Assembly: GCF_004801885.1 (NCBI RefSeq)
Contig: NZ_SSSM01000001.1
Location: 62,001 to 126,000 of the forward strand
Length of the DNA: 64,000 nucleotides
DNA from: Naasia lichenicola
Lineage (GTDB): Bacteria > Actinomycetota > Actinomycetes > Actinomycetales > Microbacteriaceae
Reading direction: 5' to 3'
This document shows, piece after piece, positions 9,756 to 17,356 of this stretch. The stretch's first letter is position 1; each line of letters opens with the position of its first letter. The position numbers and the translations under genes were made by a program. A model generated the notes under the pieces. That model searched no databases and was not told the origin of the DNA. It saw nothing but the letters and a program-made list of their open reading frames with translations.

Positions 9756-10319
9756 ATGACACAGCTGCCGATGCCGGGCCTCGGCTCCCGCATCCACCAC
9801 TACCGGAAGCTGAACCGGTGGAGCGCGCAGCAGCTCGCGAACCACACCGGGGGAGAGGTCAGCCGCTCCATCATCGCCAGCATCGAGAGCGGGCGCCGCG
9901 AAGACCTTACGGTCCGCCAGTTCATGGCCATCTGCTTCGCGCTCCAGATCCCGCCAGCCGCACTACTGGTCGATCTGGAGAAACCGTTCGAGCGGCAGCC
10001 CGAGGACAGAGGTGGGACGCCGTATGCCAGTGGGTCGACGGCCGCTGCCGTCACGCACTGGCTCCATGGCCAGGCAAACATCACTCCGCGGCTGCCGTCA
10101 TCCGTGCGCGTGGATCAGGTGCTGCGACTCGTCGACGCCTACCTGGACGATCTGGACACGCTTGCGATCGCCAACGTCCGCGGGCGGCTCATCCACCTCC
10201 GCACGAAGTCCGGTGAGGACACCCGCGAGGAACTCCGGCTACTCGAGAACCGCCTCCGAATGACGATCGGCATGCTCCACAACGCAGGAATCGAGGTGCC
10301 CGACCATGGGAACAATTGA
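9756..10319 (+). CDS. XRE-family HTH regulator of the mobile element
   Basis: A 187-residue protein if started at ATG 9756 (MTQLPMPGLGSRIHHYRKLN); an in-frame ATG at 9675 would add 27 residues that look unrelated to an HTH protein. Residues about 10-70 form a Cro/cI-type helix-turn-helix (LGSRIHHYRKLNRWSAQQLA, then SIIASIESGRR and FMAICFALQIPPAALL). The C-terminal half is helical, with no known domain. Its stop codon lies 14 bases inside the integrase gene, so translation of the two is coupled. It probably controls integrase or transfer expression. Confidence 0.8.
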   Translation: MTQLPMPGLGSRIHHYRKLNRWSAQQLANHTGGEVSRSIIASIESGRREDLTVRQFMAICFALQIPPAALLVDLEKPFERQPEDRGGTPYASGSTAAAVTHWLHGQANITPRLPSSVRVDQVLRLVDAYLDDLDTLAIANVRGRLIHLRTKSGEDTREELRLLENRLRMTIGMLHNAGIEVPDHGNN

Positions 10320-11421
10320 CAGCTACCCCACGTCGTCCGGAAACCGTTACCGCGTCACGTATCGCAAGCCTGACCATCTGCAGACGACCAAGCGCGGCTT
10401 CCGGACGAAGAAGGAAGCTCAGATCTTCCTCGCCAATGTTGAGTCGCGAAAGGCCGATGGAACCTACATTGACCCTGCGTCCGCGCGAGCGACCGTGGGT
10501 CAACTTGGCGTCGGGTGGCTGGCCGGCCAAACTCACCTCAAGCCCTCGTCGATAGCAGTCGTGGAGTCTTCTTGGCGGCTGCACGTCGAGCCCGTTTGGG
10601 GTTCGAAGAGTGTGGGCGAGATCCGCTTCAGCGATGTGCAGACCTGGGTAGCAGACCTTGCGCGAGGCTCCTCCGAGGTCAAGGCTAAGTCGGCTTCATC
10701 GGTGCTGCGAGCCCATGGGATCCTCGCTTCCGTTCTTGAAGCCGCCGTCCGAGACCATCGCATCCCGTCAAACCCAGCGCGCGGAGTGATGCTGCCTCGG
10801 AAGGTCGGCCGCGAGCATCGGTATCTCACCCACGAGCAGCTCCACCGACTCGCAGAAGCGAGCGGGACCTACTCGACGCTCATCCGACTCCTCGGTTACA
10901 CGGGGCTTCGGTGGGGTGAGGCCACAGGCCTTCGACCGCAGGACATCAATCTCGAACGGAGAAGAATCTCCGTCGTCCAGAACGCCGTGCTGGTCAAGGG
11001 CGAGGTGATCATCGGTACGCCCAAGACGCACAAGCGCCGTTCCGTGCCATTTCCGGCCTTCCTCGTACCGGCTCTGACTGCAGCGCTAGCGGGTCGTGAA
11101 CGGGAGGACTTCGTTTTCGCCGATCTGCGGGGCAGGCCCCTGGTTACTCCCACCGCTCAGCCACACTCTTGGTACAACCGCTCAATGGCCGCAGCGGGTC
11201 TGCCTGGGATGACCATCCATGATCTACGGCACACGGCAGCCTCGCTCGCGATCGCGGCTGGCGCGAACGTCAAAGCCGTCCAGAAGATGCTCGGTCACGC
11301 CTCCGCGGCGATGACTCTCGACGTCTATGCGGACCTGTTCGACGACGATCTGGACGCGGTTGCGACCCGTCTCGATCAAGCCGCTCGTTCCGCAAGTGTC
11401 ATCAAACTGGCCGATTCGTAG
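10306..11421 (+). CDS. int: tyrosine site-specific recombinase (integrase)
   Basis: A 371-residue phage-type integrase. Order: AP2/arm-type N-terminal domain that recognises arm sites (about 1-55, with a GFRTKKEA motif), SAM-like core-binding domain (about 62-150) and the catalytic domain with the full set R202 (TGLRWGE), K240, H305-x-x-R308 (HDLRH), H331 (LGH) and the nucleophile Y341 (VYADLF). All are intact, so it should be active. It begins inside the xre gene. The CAU-anticodon tRNA 1.9 kb downstream is the likely attachment site. A degraded second copy of this gene's 3' end sits at 13126-13341 next to the tRNA. Confidence 0.93.
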   Translation: MGTIDSYPTSSGNRYRVTYRKPDHLQTTKRGFRTKKEAQIFLANVESRKADGTYIDPASARATVGQLGVGWLAGQTHLKPSSIAVVESSWRLHVEPVWGSKSVGEIRFSDVQTWVADLARGSSEVKAKSASSVLRAHGILASVLEAAVRDHRIPSNPARGVMLPRKVGREHRYLTHEQLHRLAEASGTYSTLIRLLGYTGLRWGEATGLRPQDINLERRRISVVQNAVLVKGEVIIGTPKTHKRRSVPFPAFLVPALTAALAGREREDFVFADLRGRPLVTPTAQPHSWYNRSMAAAGLPGMTIHDLRHTAASLAIAAGANVKAVQKMLGHASAAMTLDVYADLFDDDLDAVATRLDQAARSASVIKLADS

Positions 11422-11478
11422 GACAGGCGCGGCCACAGCATCCCGGTAGACGGCTGGCCCCATCACGTCCAACCTGAC

Positions 11479-12312
11479 TCAGTCGGGCTGACTTCTCCTC
11501 TCCCACCAACGTGTCGCGGTCCTGACAAACTTGTTTCCTGTGCTGCTCAGGTCCGTTCTCAAACCTGCCTCGAACGAAGCGTGAGCGGCGTGAATATGAA
11601 TAGCGATCTGGCGCATGACCCGATGTGCCGCCAGCTTCGAGACCTCGGCTCGTTTCGACATCCCAAGATAAGTAACAATCCGCCCAGCCTTCGGATCAAA
11701 ACGGGCGAACTGGCCAAAGAAGTACGCCTCGCCGTCGAATCCCAGCGCGTGCTCTTCCGGCGTCGCCGAACTGGAACTGAAGTTTGAGTAGAGCGACTGC
11801 GCGACCTGGCTACGTCGTTCCTCGGTGGCCGGGACGCCATATCCGTGCGTGTAGAGGTCTCGCAGGTCTCGCGCAGCCGAAAACCCGTTCGCGCTCATTA
11901 GGAACGGCTTGACCAGCACAGTCCTGTAAAACAGTGCCTCCCACTGCCTGGACCATAGGTTTCCCATCGGGAAGACATAGTGGTGAGCGGGACCTACCCA
12001 TGCGGCCGCCATTCTCGCCAGCGTTACTTCAGCGAGAGACACGGCTCGGGTGATCGCCATCAAGCCGGCGTGCCCCTCGACGTCCCAAGGGTTGATGCCG
12101 AGGGCATTCTCCGCGTCCCAAATCGCATCTCCACCGTCGTACGAGTCGTCGGTGACGTCCGCCATGAGCCGGTCGAACTCTTCCCGAAACTGCGCGTGCG
12201 CAGTCATGACGAGGAATCGGTGCATCCCGGAGATCCCAGCCATCTCATCATCGAAATCATCGAGGAATCGATCCCAGCTGGTCGGATCAGTGAGGAGCTC
12301 AAGATGCTGCAC
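11479..12312 (-). CDS. hypothetical protein with HEPN-like R-x4-H motif
   Basis: A 277-residue soluble, mostly helical protein that I do not recognise as a named family. Residues 148-158 read RDLRDLYTHGY; R151-D-L-Y-T-H156 fits the R-[NDH]-x3-H active site of HEPN ribonucleases, and the surrounding LRxLxxHG pattern is typical of that fold. If correct it would be a metal-independent RNase of the abortive-infection or toxin type. The gene is divergent from the Abi_C gene, with only 55 bp between start codons, and both lie between the intact integrase and an integrase relic, which suggests a cargo module. HEPN assignment is inference from one motif and helix content. Confidence 0.5.
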   Translation of the reverse strand: MQHLELLTDPTSWDRFLDDFDDEMAGISGMHRFLVMTAHAQFREEFDRLMADVTDDSYDGGDAIWDAENALGINPWDVEGHAGLMAITRAVSLAEVTLARMAAAWVGPAHHYVFPMGNLWSRQWEALFYRTVLVKPFLMSANGFSAARDLRDLYTHGYGVPATEERRSQVAQSLYSNFSSSSATPEEHALGFDGEAYFFGQFARFDPKAGRIVTYLGMSKRAEVSKLAAHRVMRQIAIHIHAAHASFEAGLRTDLSSTGNKFVRTATRWWERRSQPD

Positions 12313-12367
12313 GATGGGCCTCCATCTCAGGGAGCGCAGTCATAGCGTGACTCGTACTCTGACAGCT

Positions 12368-13126
12368 ATGACGAGGATCACCGGCCGTGTGCGAGGGGTA
12401 TTCCGTGATTGGGCAAGCTCGATTGTTCTCCGAGACATCGAACGTGTCTGGCAAGCCGAGGGTTTTGCTCCTGGTCAAGGAAGCGCGTCCTACGGAGGGC
12501 AACGGGTTGCGCTCTGGGCTGACTACGAAGCTGCAGTTCACTGGGACGACCGGGATCACATACGGCGGGTGTTCCGAGTCTACGAAAGCGTCCTCATCGA
12601 GTTTCCGCCGGACGACGGTCTAACTCGATTCGAGAACATCCTTGCTCTCGACGGTCTGCTAATCGATGAGCGACGACGAATCGTCACGGCGGTTGCTCCG
12701 CTTGCCTCGTTGTCCGGGATGACGTCCCTCCGGGATGCGGAAGGGATCCTCGAGGCGTTCGAACGAATCCTGCTCCTTCTAGATGGGGATCCAGGGGGTG
12801 TTGTCGGAGCAGCCAAAGAGCTCATCGAGGCGACCGCTAAGACGGTTCTAGCCGCCTTTAACGAGGAAGTTGGGGAAACAGAGAGCTTGACCGGACTGGT
12901 GGCGCGTTCGCAACGGCTACTAGGGCTAGGCCCGGCCGATGTTAAGGACAGCATCGACGGTGCCCCCTCTATTCGACGCATCCTTGGCGGGCTCCTTTCG
13001 GTGGCCCAAGGGGTGTCCGAGCTTCGAAACGCGGAAGGCGGAGGGCACGGGCAGGTCGCGCGCACCCGTCTTACGGCGCGTCACGCTCGGCTGGCGGTAA
13101 CGCTGCTCGCGCCTGGTGCGAGATAG
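12368..13126 (+). CDS. abortive-infection (Abi_C, HEPN-type) family protein
   Basis: A 252-residue protein starting at ATG 12368; an in-frame GTG a few codons upstream is possible. The C-terminal domain (about 145-230) has the Abi_C pattern: a helix AAKELIEATAKTVL, a region with LLGL.P, then SIRRILGGLLSVAQGVSELR and NAEGGGHG. R220-N221 to H227 is an R-N-x5-H motif of the HEPN class, consistent with RNase activity reported for related abortive-infection proteins. The N-terminal half is alpha/beta and unassigned. It is divergent from the gene at 11479-12312. Its TAG stop abuts, to the base, the start of similarity to the integrase relic, so the gene arrived by insertion or recombination there. 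Confidence 0.72.
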   Translation: MTRITGRVRGVFRDWASSIVLRDIERVWQAEGFAPGQGSASYGGQRVALWADYEAAVHWDDRDHIRRVFRVYESVLIEFPPDDGLTRFENILALDGLLIDERRRIVTAVAPLASLSGMTSLRDAEGILEAFERILLLLDGDPGGVVGAAKELIEATAKTVLAAFNEEVGETESLTGLVARSQRLLGLGPADVKDSIDGAPSIRRILGGLLSVAQGVSELRNAEGGGHGQVARTRLTARHARLAVTLLAPGAR

Positions 13127-13341
13127 TGCTTGACACCTACGCCGACCCGCTCGCACCGTATCGACGGAAGTGAGGCGGACCGCTCACTTCGCCCCTCTAG
13201 CGAGATCTGGACGAGGTTGCGACCCGTCTCGATCAGGCCCCTCGTTCGGCAAGTGTTGTCAAAATGTTGTCACGCGACGATCCGAGTGCCTCGCTACAGA
13301 CGTTTGGAGGCTTCAAGATCCGCATAATTCCGGGCTTGTAG
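13126..13341 (+). pseudogene. relic of a second tyrosine integrase (C-terminal end)
   Basis: Bases 13126-13146 read VLDTYAD and bases 13204-13341 read DLDEVATRLDQ, then APRSASVVKML and a tail ending IIPGL-stop. They match the catalytic Tyr region (TLDVYADLF) and the end (DLDAVATRLDQAARSASVIK) of the intact integrase at 10306-11421. The two parts are in the same frame but separated by 57 bp with in-frame TGA (13171) and TAG stops, and everything upstream is missing. The stop TAG at 13339-13341 overlaps the 3' end of the tRNA gene, as expected for integrases whose 3' end is built from the attachment site. It marks an older element in the same tRNA. Confidence 0.82.
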
Positions 13342-13412
13342 GGCGGACGGGACTTGAACCCGTGACCGATGGATTATGAGTCCAGTGCTCTAACCAGCTG
13401 AGCTACCGCCCC
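13339..13412 (-). tRNA. tRNA with CAU anticodon (probably Ile2; Met possible)
   Basis: Reading the minus strand from 13412: acceptor GGGGCGG pairs with CCGCCCU (G1-U72 wobble), D arm GCTC/GAGC, anticodon loop CTCATAA (anticodon CAU), T arm ACGGG-TTCAAGT-CCCGT, discriminator A; CCA is not encoded. The sequence around the anticodon and variable loop is closer to the lysidine-modified tRNA-Ile2 than to elongator tRNA-Met, and the initiator features are absent. There is one C27-U43 mismatch in the anticodon stem. The 3' end faces the integrase relic and mobile element, so this gene is the likely attB/attR site. Confidence 0.9.
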
Positions 13413-13453
13413 TCGACGCACACAGCTTATTCGGCGCAGCGCCGTGTCCTCGC

Positions 13454-13861
13454 TCAGACGATGGAGTAGTCGAGCGTCACCGTGTATGCGTCATCTTCGC
13501 CGACGGACAGAGCGCCAGTCCCGGTGATGCCAGCCAGCTCGCCCGTGCCGCTGGCGGGAACGATGATGAAGAGCTGGTTGTACGCGTCGTCTCCGCCGGT
13601 GGAGGCCACGTGCAGGAGATTGCATGCGCCGGTCTTGCCGCCGATGGAGCCCTCGAAGGACTCGAGCGCCATGTAGGTGCCGACCCCGGTGCTCGGGTCG
13701 AACGCCGAGACGAAGATCGTCGACGCACGCCCGTCGATCTCGCCGGTGAAGGTCTTGATCATGGTGGCGACGCCGACCGGCAGCCCGGTCTCGATCGGAG
13801 CTGCGGGCTCCACCGGTGCGGGGATGAAATTCGACGTGGTGAAGTTGCCCGTTGCGATCAT
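13454..13861 (-). CDS. DUF3224 domain-containing protein
   Basis: A 135-residue beta-rich soluble protein matching the DUF3224 pattern: an early GNFTTSNF strand, IKTFTGEIDGRAS, the central SxGVGTYMALESFEGSIGGK motif and a C-terminal GITGTGAL with DYSI. Members form an allene-oxide-cyclase-like barrel; no biochemical function is firmly known. It lies just beyond the tRNA, on the side away from the mobile element, and is the first conserved chromosomal gene. It is transcribed towards the tRNA and probably monocistronic. Confidence 0.85.
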   Translation of the reverse strand: MIATGNFTTSNFIPAPVEPAAPIETGLPVGVATMIKTFTGEIDGRASTIFVSAFDPSTGVGTYMALESFEGSIGGKTGACNLLHVASTGGDDAYNQLFIIVPASGTGELAGITGTGALSVGEDDAYTVTLDYSIV

Positions 13862-13912
13862 GAGACGACCGTATGCCCGAGCTCGGACAAAGCGTGTTCA
13901 GGCTCTGCAGGA

Positions 13913-14001
13913 GGGCTTCGACGCGGGCGCGGGCGCCCGGCTCAGCCATCGGGGAGTGGGTGGGCTTCGACGCGGGCGCGGGCGCCCGGCTCAGCCACCG
14001 G
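13913..14001 (+). repeat. two tandem copies of intergenic repeat family A
   Basis: Two 40-bp copies of a GGGCTTCGACGCG...CCCGGCTCAGCCA element start at 13913 and 13962, 49 bp apart, each with an inner GGGCGC/GCGCCC inverted repeat. The same family recurs at 17194-17293 (an inverted pair) and in the six-copy array at 58621-59130. All copies are in spacers between genes, except where they run into a 3' coding end. They could form hairpins in RNA from either direction; here they separate the DUF3224 and nitroreductase genes. Confidence 0.85.
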
Positions 14002-14019
14002 GAAAGGACAGGGTGCGCC

Positions 14020-14487
14020 TCAGCGGATCTTGAGGTCTTTGTCCAGCTGGATGCGGAAGATCGGGTGCAGGTGCGCGATGGTCCTGATCGCATCATCGGT
14101 GGGGTTCTTCGGCAGGTCGAAGAACATCCCGACCTCCCACGCCCACTTGACGAGGTAGGTGCGCAGGATCGGCAGCTTCTCGTGATCCGGCACCTCGACC
14201 GCAGTGAAGCGGGAGGTCCGGCGACCGATGGTGAGCTCGCCCTCGCCCGCCTCACGAAGATTGCGCACCCAGTTGGTCGTCCCGCGCGGGGCGACGAGAT
14301 AGGTGGAACCGGCGACGACGAGCGGGTTGACCGGGGTGGTGCGGGGCTGGCCTGACTTGCGACCCTTCACGGTGAGGGTCCGGGAGCCGACGAAGCTGAT
14401 CCCCACCTTCTGCGCGGCGAGCATGACCGCGTTGAAGATGCGGTCGTGGAGGCGCGGACGGAGGTACTTCGTCTCGGGCGCGCTCAT
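14020..14487 (-). CDS. Ddn-like nitroreductase/quinone reductase (F420-type)
   Basis: A 155-residue split-barrel protein of the former DUF385 family (deazaflavin-dependent nitroreductase). Seen: LTVKGRKSGQPRTTPVNPL (about 39-57) for the cofactor-binding strand pair, YLVAPRGTTNWVRNLR (about 63-78) and FDLPKNPTDDAIRTIAHLHPIFRI at the end. Relatives bind F420H2 and reduce nitroimidazoles or quinones at the membrane; many Microbacteriaceae members remain uncharacterised. Its last codons lie 18 bp from the family A repeats, which may end its transcript. Confidence 0.82.
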   Translation of the reverse strand: MSAPETKYLRPRLHDRIFNAVMLAAQKVGISFVGSRTLTVKGRKSGQPRTTPVNPLVVAGSTYLVAPRGTTNWVRNLREAGEGELTIGRRTSRFTAVEVPDHEKLPILRTYLVKWAWEVGMFFDLPKNPTDDAIRTIAHLHPIFRIQLDKDLKIR

Positions 14488-14557
14488 CGCGCAAGGTTAG
14501 CGCGGTCGAGCCCCCGCCCGCCGCCCCTTCTCTTATGAGAGGCGCATTCCCACGGGC

Positions 14558-14779
14558 CTAGGGAGCGGCCGGCTCCTCGTCCTGCTCGATCTCGCGGAGC
14601 TGCTCCTTCACGTCGTGCTCCACGAGCACCGGGATGAAGTCGGTGACCGAGGCGCCCCGGAAGTGGGAGTGCACGTCGTCGACGATGCTGGCGATGCGCT
14701 CCCGTTCGATATCCGGGTGCTTCGCTGCGAGCCGGTCGACGACCTCAGCGACCGCTGCGTCTTCATCGGGCGTATCCAT
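14558..14779 (-). CDS. small three-helix-bundle dimerization-type protein
   Basis: A 73-residue acidic protein with the pattern VAEVVDRLAAKHPDIERERI, then IVDDVHSHFRGASVTDFIPVLVEHDV, as in the actinobacterial three-helix bundle dimerization family. It is a paralogue of the product of 510-707. No active-site residues are seen. It is divergent from the glutathione peroxidase gene 130 bp away, and 70 bp upstream of the nitroreductase gene in the same direction, so an operon is possible. Function unknown. Confidence 0.65.
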   Translation of the reverse strand: MDTPDEDAAVAEVVDRLAAKHPDIERERIASIVDDVHSHFRGASVTDFIPVLVEHDVKEQLREIEQDEEPAAP

Positions 14780-14909
14780 CCGATGAGGATGCCCCCGGCA
14801 GGTGAACGGACGGTGTCCAGGCGCGACCGAGTGTCATGCGAGACCGAGCGGGCGCTGAGAGATCCTCGAGCCGGGCATTTCTGCATCCACTGCATGGTTC
14901 GATCAGTTC

Positions 14910-15392
14910 ATGGACATCACAGAGATCCCCGTCACCACCATCAAGGGTGAGGTGACGTCGCTGTCGAAGTTCGACTCGCCCGTCAAGCTCATCGTCAACG
15001 TCGCATCCCGCTGCGGCCTCGCCCCGCAGTACGAGAAGCTCGAGGCCCTGCAGAAGCAGTACGGCGATCGAGGCTTCACCGTGCTCGGCTTCCCGAGCAA
15101 CCAGTTCCTGCAGGAGCTCGGCTCCGAGGACAAGATCGAGGAGTACTGCTCCACCACGTGGGGCGTCACCTTCCCGATGTTCGAGCGGATCAAGGTCAAT
15201 GGCCGCAACGAGCACCCCCTCTACTCCGAGCTGAAGAAGACGGCCGACGCCGACGGCAAGGCCGGCAAGGTCAGCTGGAACTTCGAGAAGTTCCTGATCA
15301 CCGCCGACGGCACCGTGCACCGCTTCCGTCCGCGCACCGAGCCCGACGCCCCCCAGATCGTCGAGCTGATCGAGGCATCGCTGCCCGCCTGA
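14910..15392 (+). CDS. glutathione peroxidase family protein
   Basis: A 160-residue thiol peroxidase of full family length. The peroxidatic cysteine is in NVASRCGLAPQY (C35), followed by FPSNQF (Gln of the tetrad) and WNFEKFL (Trp and Asn of the active site, near 127-130). In bacteria without glutathione the reductant is usually thioredoxin or mycothiol/mycoredoxin. The second cysteine CSTTWGVTFP (about C79) could be the resolving Cys. It is a single gene, with the polymerase gene starting 50 bp downstream. Confidence 0.93.
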   Translation: MDITEIPVTTIKGEVTSLSKFDSPVKLIVNVASRCGLAPQYEKLEALQKQYGDRGFTVLGFPSNQFLQELGSEDKIEEYCSTTWGVTFPMFERIKVNGRNEHPLYSELKKTADADGKAGKVSWNFEKFLITADGTVHRFRPRTEPDAPQIVELIEASLPA

Positions 15393-15442
15393 GCAGTCGG
15401 CGGAGTACTCCTGACGTCGGTGGGGCACGGGAGACTTCTCAG

Positions 15443-17182
15443 GTGTTCATCGTTCTCGCCCGCGTGCCCCACGGCACCCGTGCGGTCGCGCTCGCCGACG
15501 ATGGATCGGCGCTCGATCGCGAGCACTCGCCGGCGGACGAGCTCGTGCTCGACGATGCTGAGCTCATCGCGTTCGTGCGCGAGCGCGAACGGGCGGACGC
15601 TCCACGCTGGGTCTGGGCCGACACGTCGGTCAGCTATGCGCAGCTGCTCGCGGCGGGTGTGCGCATCGCCCGTTGCCACGACCTCCGCCTGAGCCGCGCC
15701 ATCCTCCGCTCGTCGACCCTGAGCGCGTCAAGCGGGGTGGCGGGTCTGCCGCGGGATGAGCTGGATGAGGCATCGCCGGCGGCCGAGTCGACGGTCAGCG
15801 CGCTGTTCGAGATCGCCGAGGCGCTCCCCGCTGTCGCGGATCCCGTGGACGAGCTGCGGCGCCAACTGGCGGCGGTCAGCGAGAGCGCGGAGCCGGGACG
15901 GCTTCGACTGCTGCTCGCGGCGGAGTCTGCGGGTGCCCTTGCCGCCGCCGAGATGCGCAACGCAGGAATGCCGTGGAGCATCGAACGGCACGACGCCCTG
16001 CTGACCGAGCTGCTCGGACCGAGGGTGCCGTACGGGGTCCGGCCGCAGAAGCTCGAGGTGCTCGCCGCGGTCATCCGTGACGGACTGCTCGCGCCGACGC
16101 TCAACCCCGATTCGCCCGTCGACGTCCTCAGGGCCCTGCGGGCTGCGGGGCTGCGCGTCGACAGCACGAGGTCGTGGGAGCTCAAGCGCATCGAGCATCC
16201 GGCGATCCCGCCGCTGCTCGAGTACAAGCAGCTCGCCCGCCTGCTCACTGCCAACGGCTGGACCTGGCTCGATGCCTGGGTCACCCCCGAGGGTCGATTC
16301 CATCCCGACTACGTTCCCGGCGGAGTCGTCAGCGGGCGGTGGGCCACCCGTGGCGGGGGAGCGCTGCAGCTTCCCAAGCAGCTGCGCAGCACCGTCGTCG
16401 CGGATCCCGGCTGGACGCTGGTCGTCGCGGATGCCGCACAGCTCGAGCCCCGGGTGCTCGCCGCGATGGCCGGAGACCTGGCGATGGCCGAGGCTGGTCG
16501 AGAAGCGGACCTTTACGCGGGCATCGTCGCCTCGGGTGCCGTGCCGGATCGGAAGTCCGCCAAATACGGGATGCTCGGCGCCATCTACGGCGCCACCCGG
16601 GGAGCCGGTGGCGCCATGATGCCGCGGCTGAAGAAGGCGTATCCGCGGGCGATCTCGCTCGTCGAGGATGCCGCGCGAGCGGGGGAGCGCGGGGAACAGG
16701 TCACCACCCGCCTCGGGCGGAGCTCGCCCCGCGGAGGCGGCATCGACGGCTCTGCCATGGAGAACGTGTCGGAGGCGCGGGCGACGGCGTCGGATTCCGA
16801 CCTCGCCGCCGCGGACCGGCGGGCCGGATCGGCTGCCCGGGATCGTGGACGCTTCACCCGCAACTTCGTGGTGCAGGGCACGGCGGCGGAGTGGGCGCTG
16901 TGCTGGCTCGCCGAGCTGCGCAATCGGCTCGTCGCGCTGCCCGTTCCCGGGGCGGGCCGCCACCCGCCGCGAGACGACGTTTGGGATCCGTCCCGTCGTC
17001 CGCACCTCGTGCTGTTCCTGCACGACGAAGTGGTCGTGCACACGCCGATCGCGCTCGCCGAGCAGGTCCGGCAGGCGGTGCTGGAGTCGGCCGCCGCTGC
17101 GGGGAGGATCATGTTCGGGACCTTCCCGATCGACTTCCCGCTCGACGTCGCGGTGGTCGACGACTACGGCATGGCGGAGTAG
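15443..17182 (+). CDS. stand-alone family A DNA polymerase (bifunctional 3'-5' exonuclease/polymerase type)
   Basis: Start GTG 15443 (MFIVLARVPHGTRAV) has GGGAGA eight bases upstream; 579 residues. The C-terminal half has the three polymerase motifs: A, VVADAAQLEPRVLA (D330); B, DRKSAKYGMLGAIYG (R370, K374, Y375); C, LHDEVVV (H527-D528-E529). The N-terminal 180 residues replace the exonuclease domain but lack a recognisable DEDD set, so proofreading is probably lost. No 5' nuclease domain is present. It is much shorter than PolA (about 880 aa), so it is an accessory repair or gap-filling enzyme conserved in actinobacteria. A low-complexity insertion lies between motifs B and C (about 415-465). 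Confidence 0.85.
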   Translation: MFIVLARVPHGTRAVALADDGSALDREHSPADELVLDDAELIAFVRERERADAPRWVWADTSVSYAQLLAAGVRIARCHDLRLSRAILRSSTLSASSGVAGLPRDELDEASPAAESTVSALFEIAEALPAVADPVDELRRQLAAVSESAEPGRLRLLLAAESAGALAAAEMRNAGMPWSIERHDALLTELLGPRVPYGVRPQKLEVLAAVIRDGLLAPTLNPDSPVDVLRALRAAGLRVDSTRSWELKRIEHPAIPPLLEYKQLARLLTANGWTWLDAWVTPEGRFHPDYVPGGVVSGRWATRGGGALQLPKQLRSTVVADPGWTLVVADAAQLEPRVLAAMAGDLAMAEAGREADLYAGIVASGAVPDRKSAKYGMLGAIYGATRGAGGAMMPRLKKAYPRAISLVEDAARAGERGEQVTTRLGRSSPRGGGIDGSAMENVSEARATASDSDLAAADRRAGSAARDRGRFTRNFVVQGTAAEWALCWLAELRNRLVALPVPGAGRHPPRDDVWDPSRRPHLVLFLHDEVVVHTPIALAEQVRQAVLESAAAAGRIMFGTFPIDFPLDVAVVDDYGMAE

Positions 17183-17193
17183 CCGGCACCAGC

Positions 17194-17293
17194 GGGCTTC
17201 GACACGGGCGCTCCGCGCCCGGCTCAGCCACCGGGGAGGAGTGGTCTGGTCCATCCCGGTGGCTGAGCCGCGCCGCAGGCGCGTGTCGAAGCC
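17194..17293. repeat. inverted pair of intergenic repeat family A
   Basis: One copy runs GGGCTTCGACACG...GGCTCAGCCACCGG (17194-17233), and an inverted copy follows at 17256-17293 (GGTGGCTGAGCCG...CGTGTCGAAGCCC). Together they can fold into a long hairpin with a loop of about 23 nt. It sits between two genes read in the same direction and probably acts as a transcription end for the polymerase gene. No U tract follows, as is usual for high-G+C genomes. Confidence 0.85.
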
Positions 17294-17356
17294 CGGTCGC
17301 CCGGGCGAGGATGATCGGCCGGGCATAGATCCGGGCCCCGGTAGGTTGGCGGGATC

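Noticed and set aside
13170-13379. Short peptide ending GRTGLEPVTDGL
   Set aside because: The end is a translation of the reverse strand of the tRNA gene, a well-known false similarity; the real content is an integrase relic plus the tRNA.
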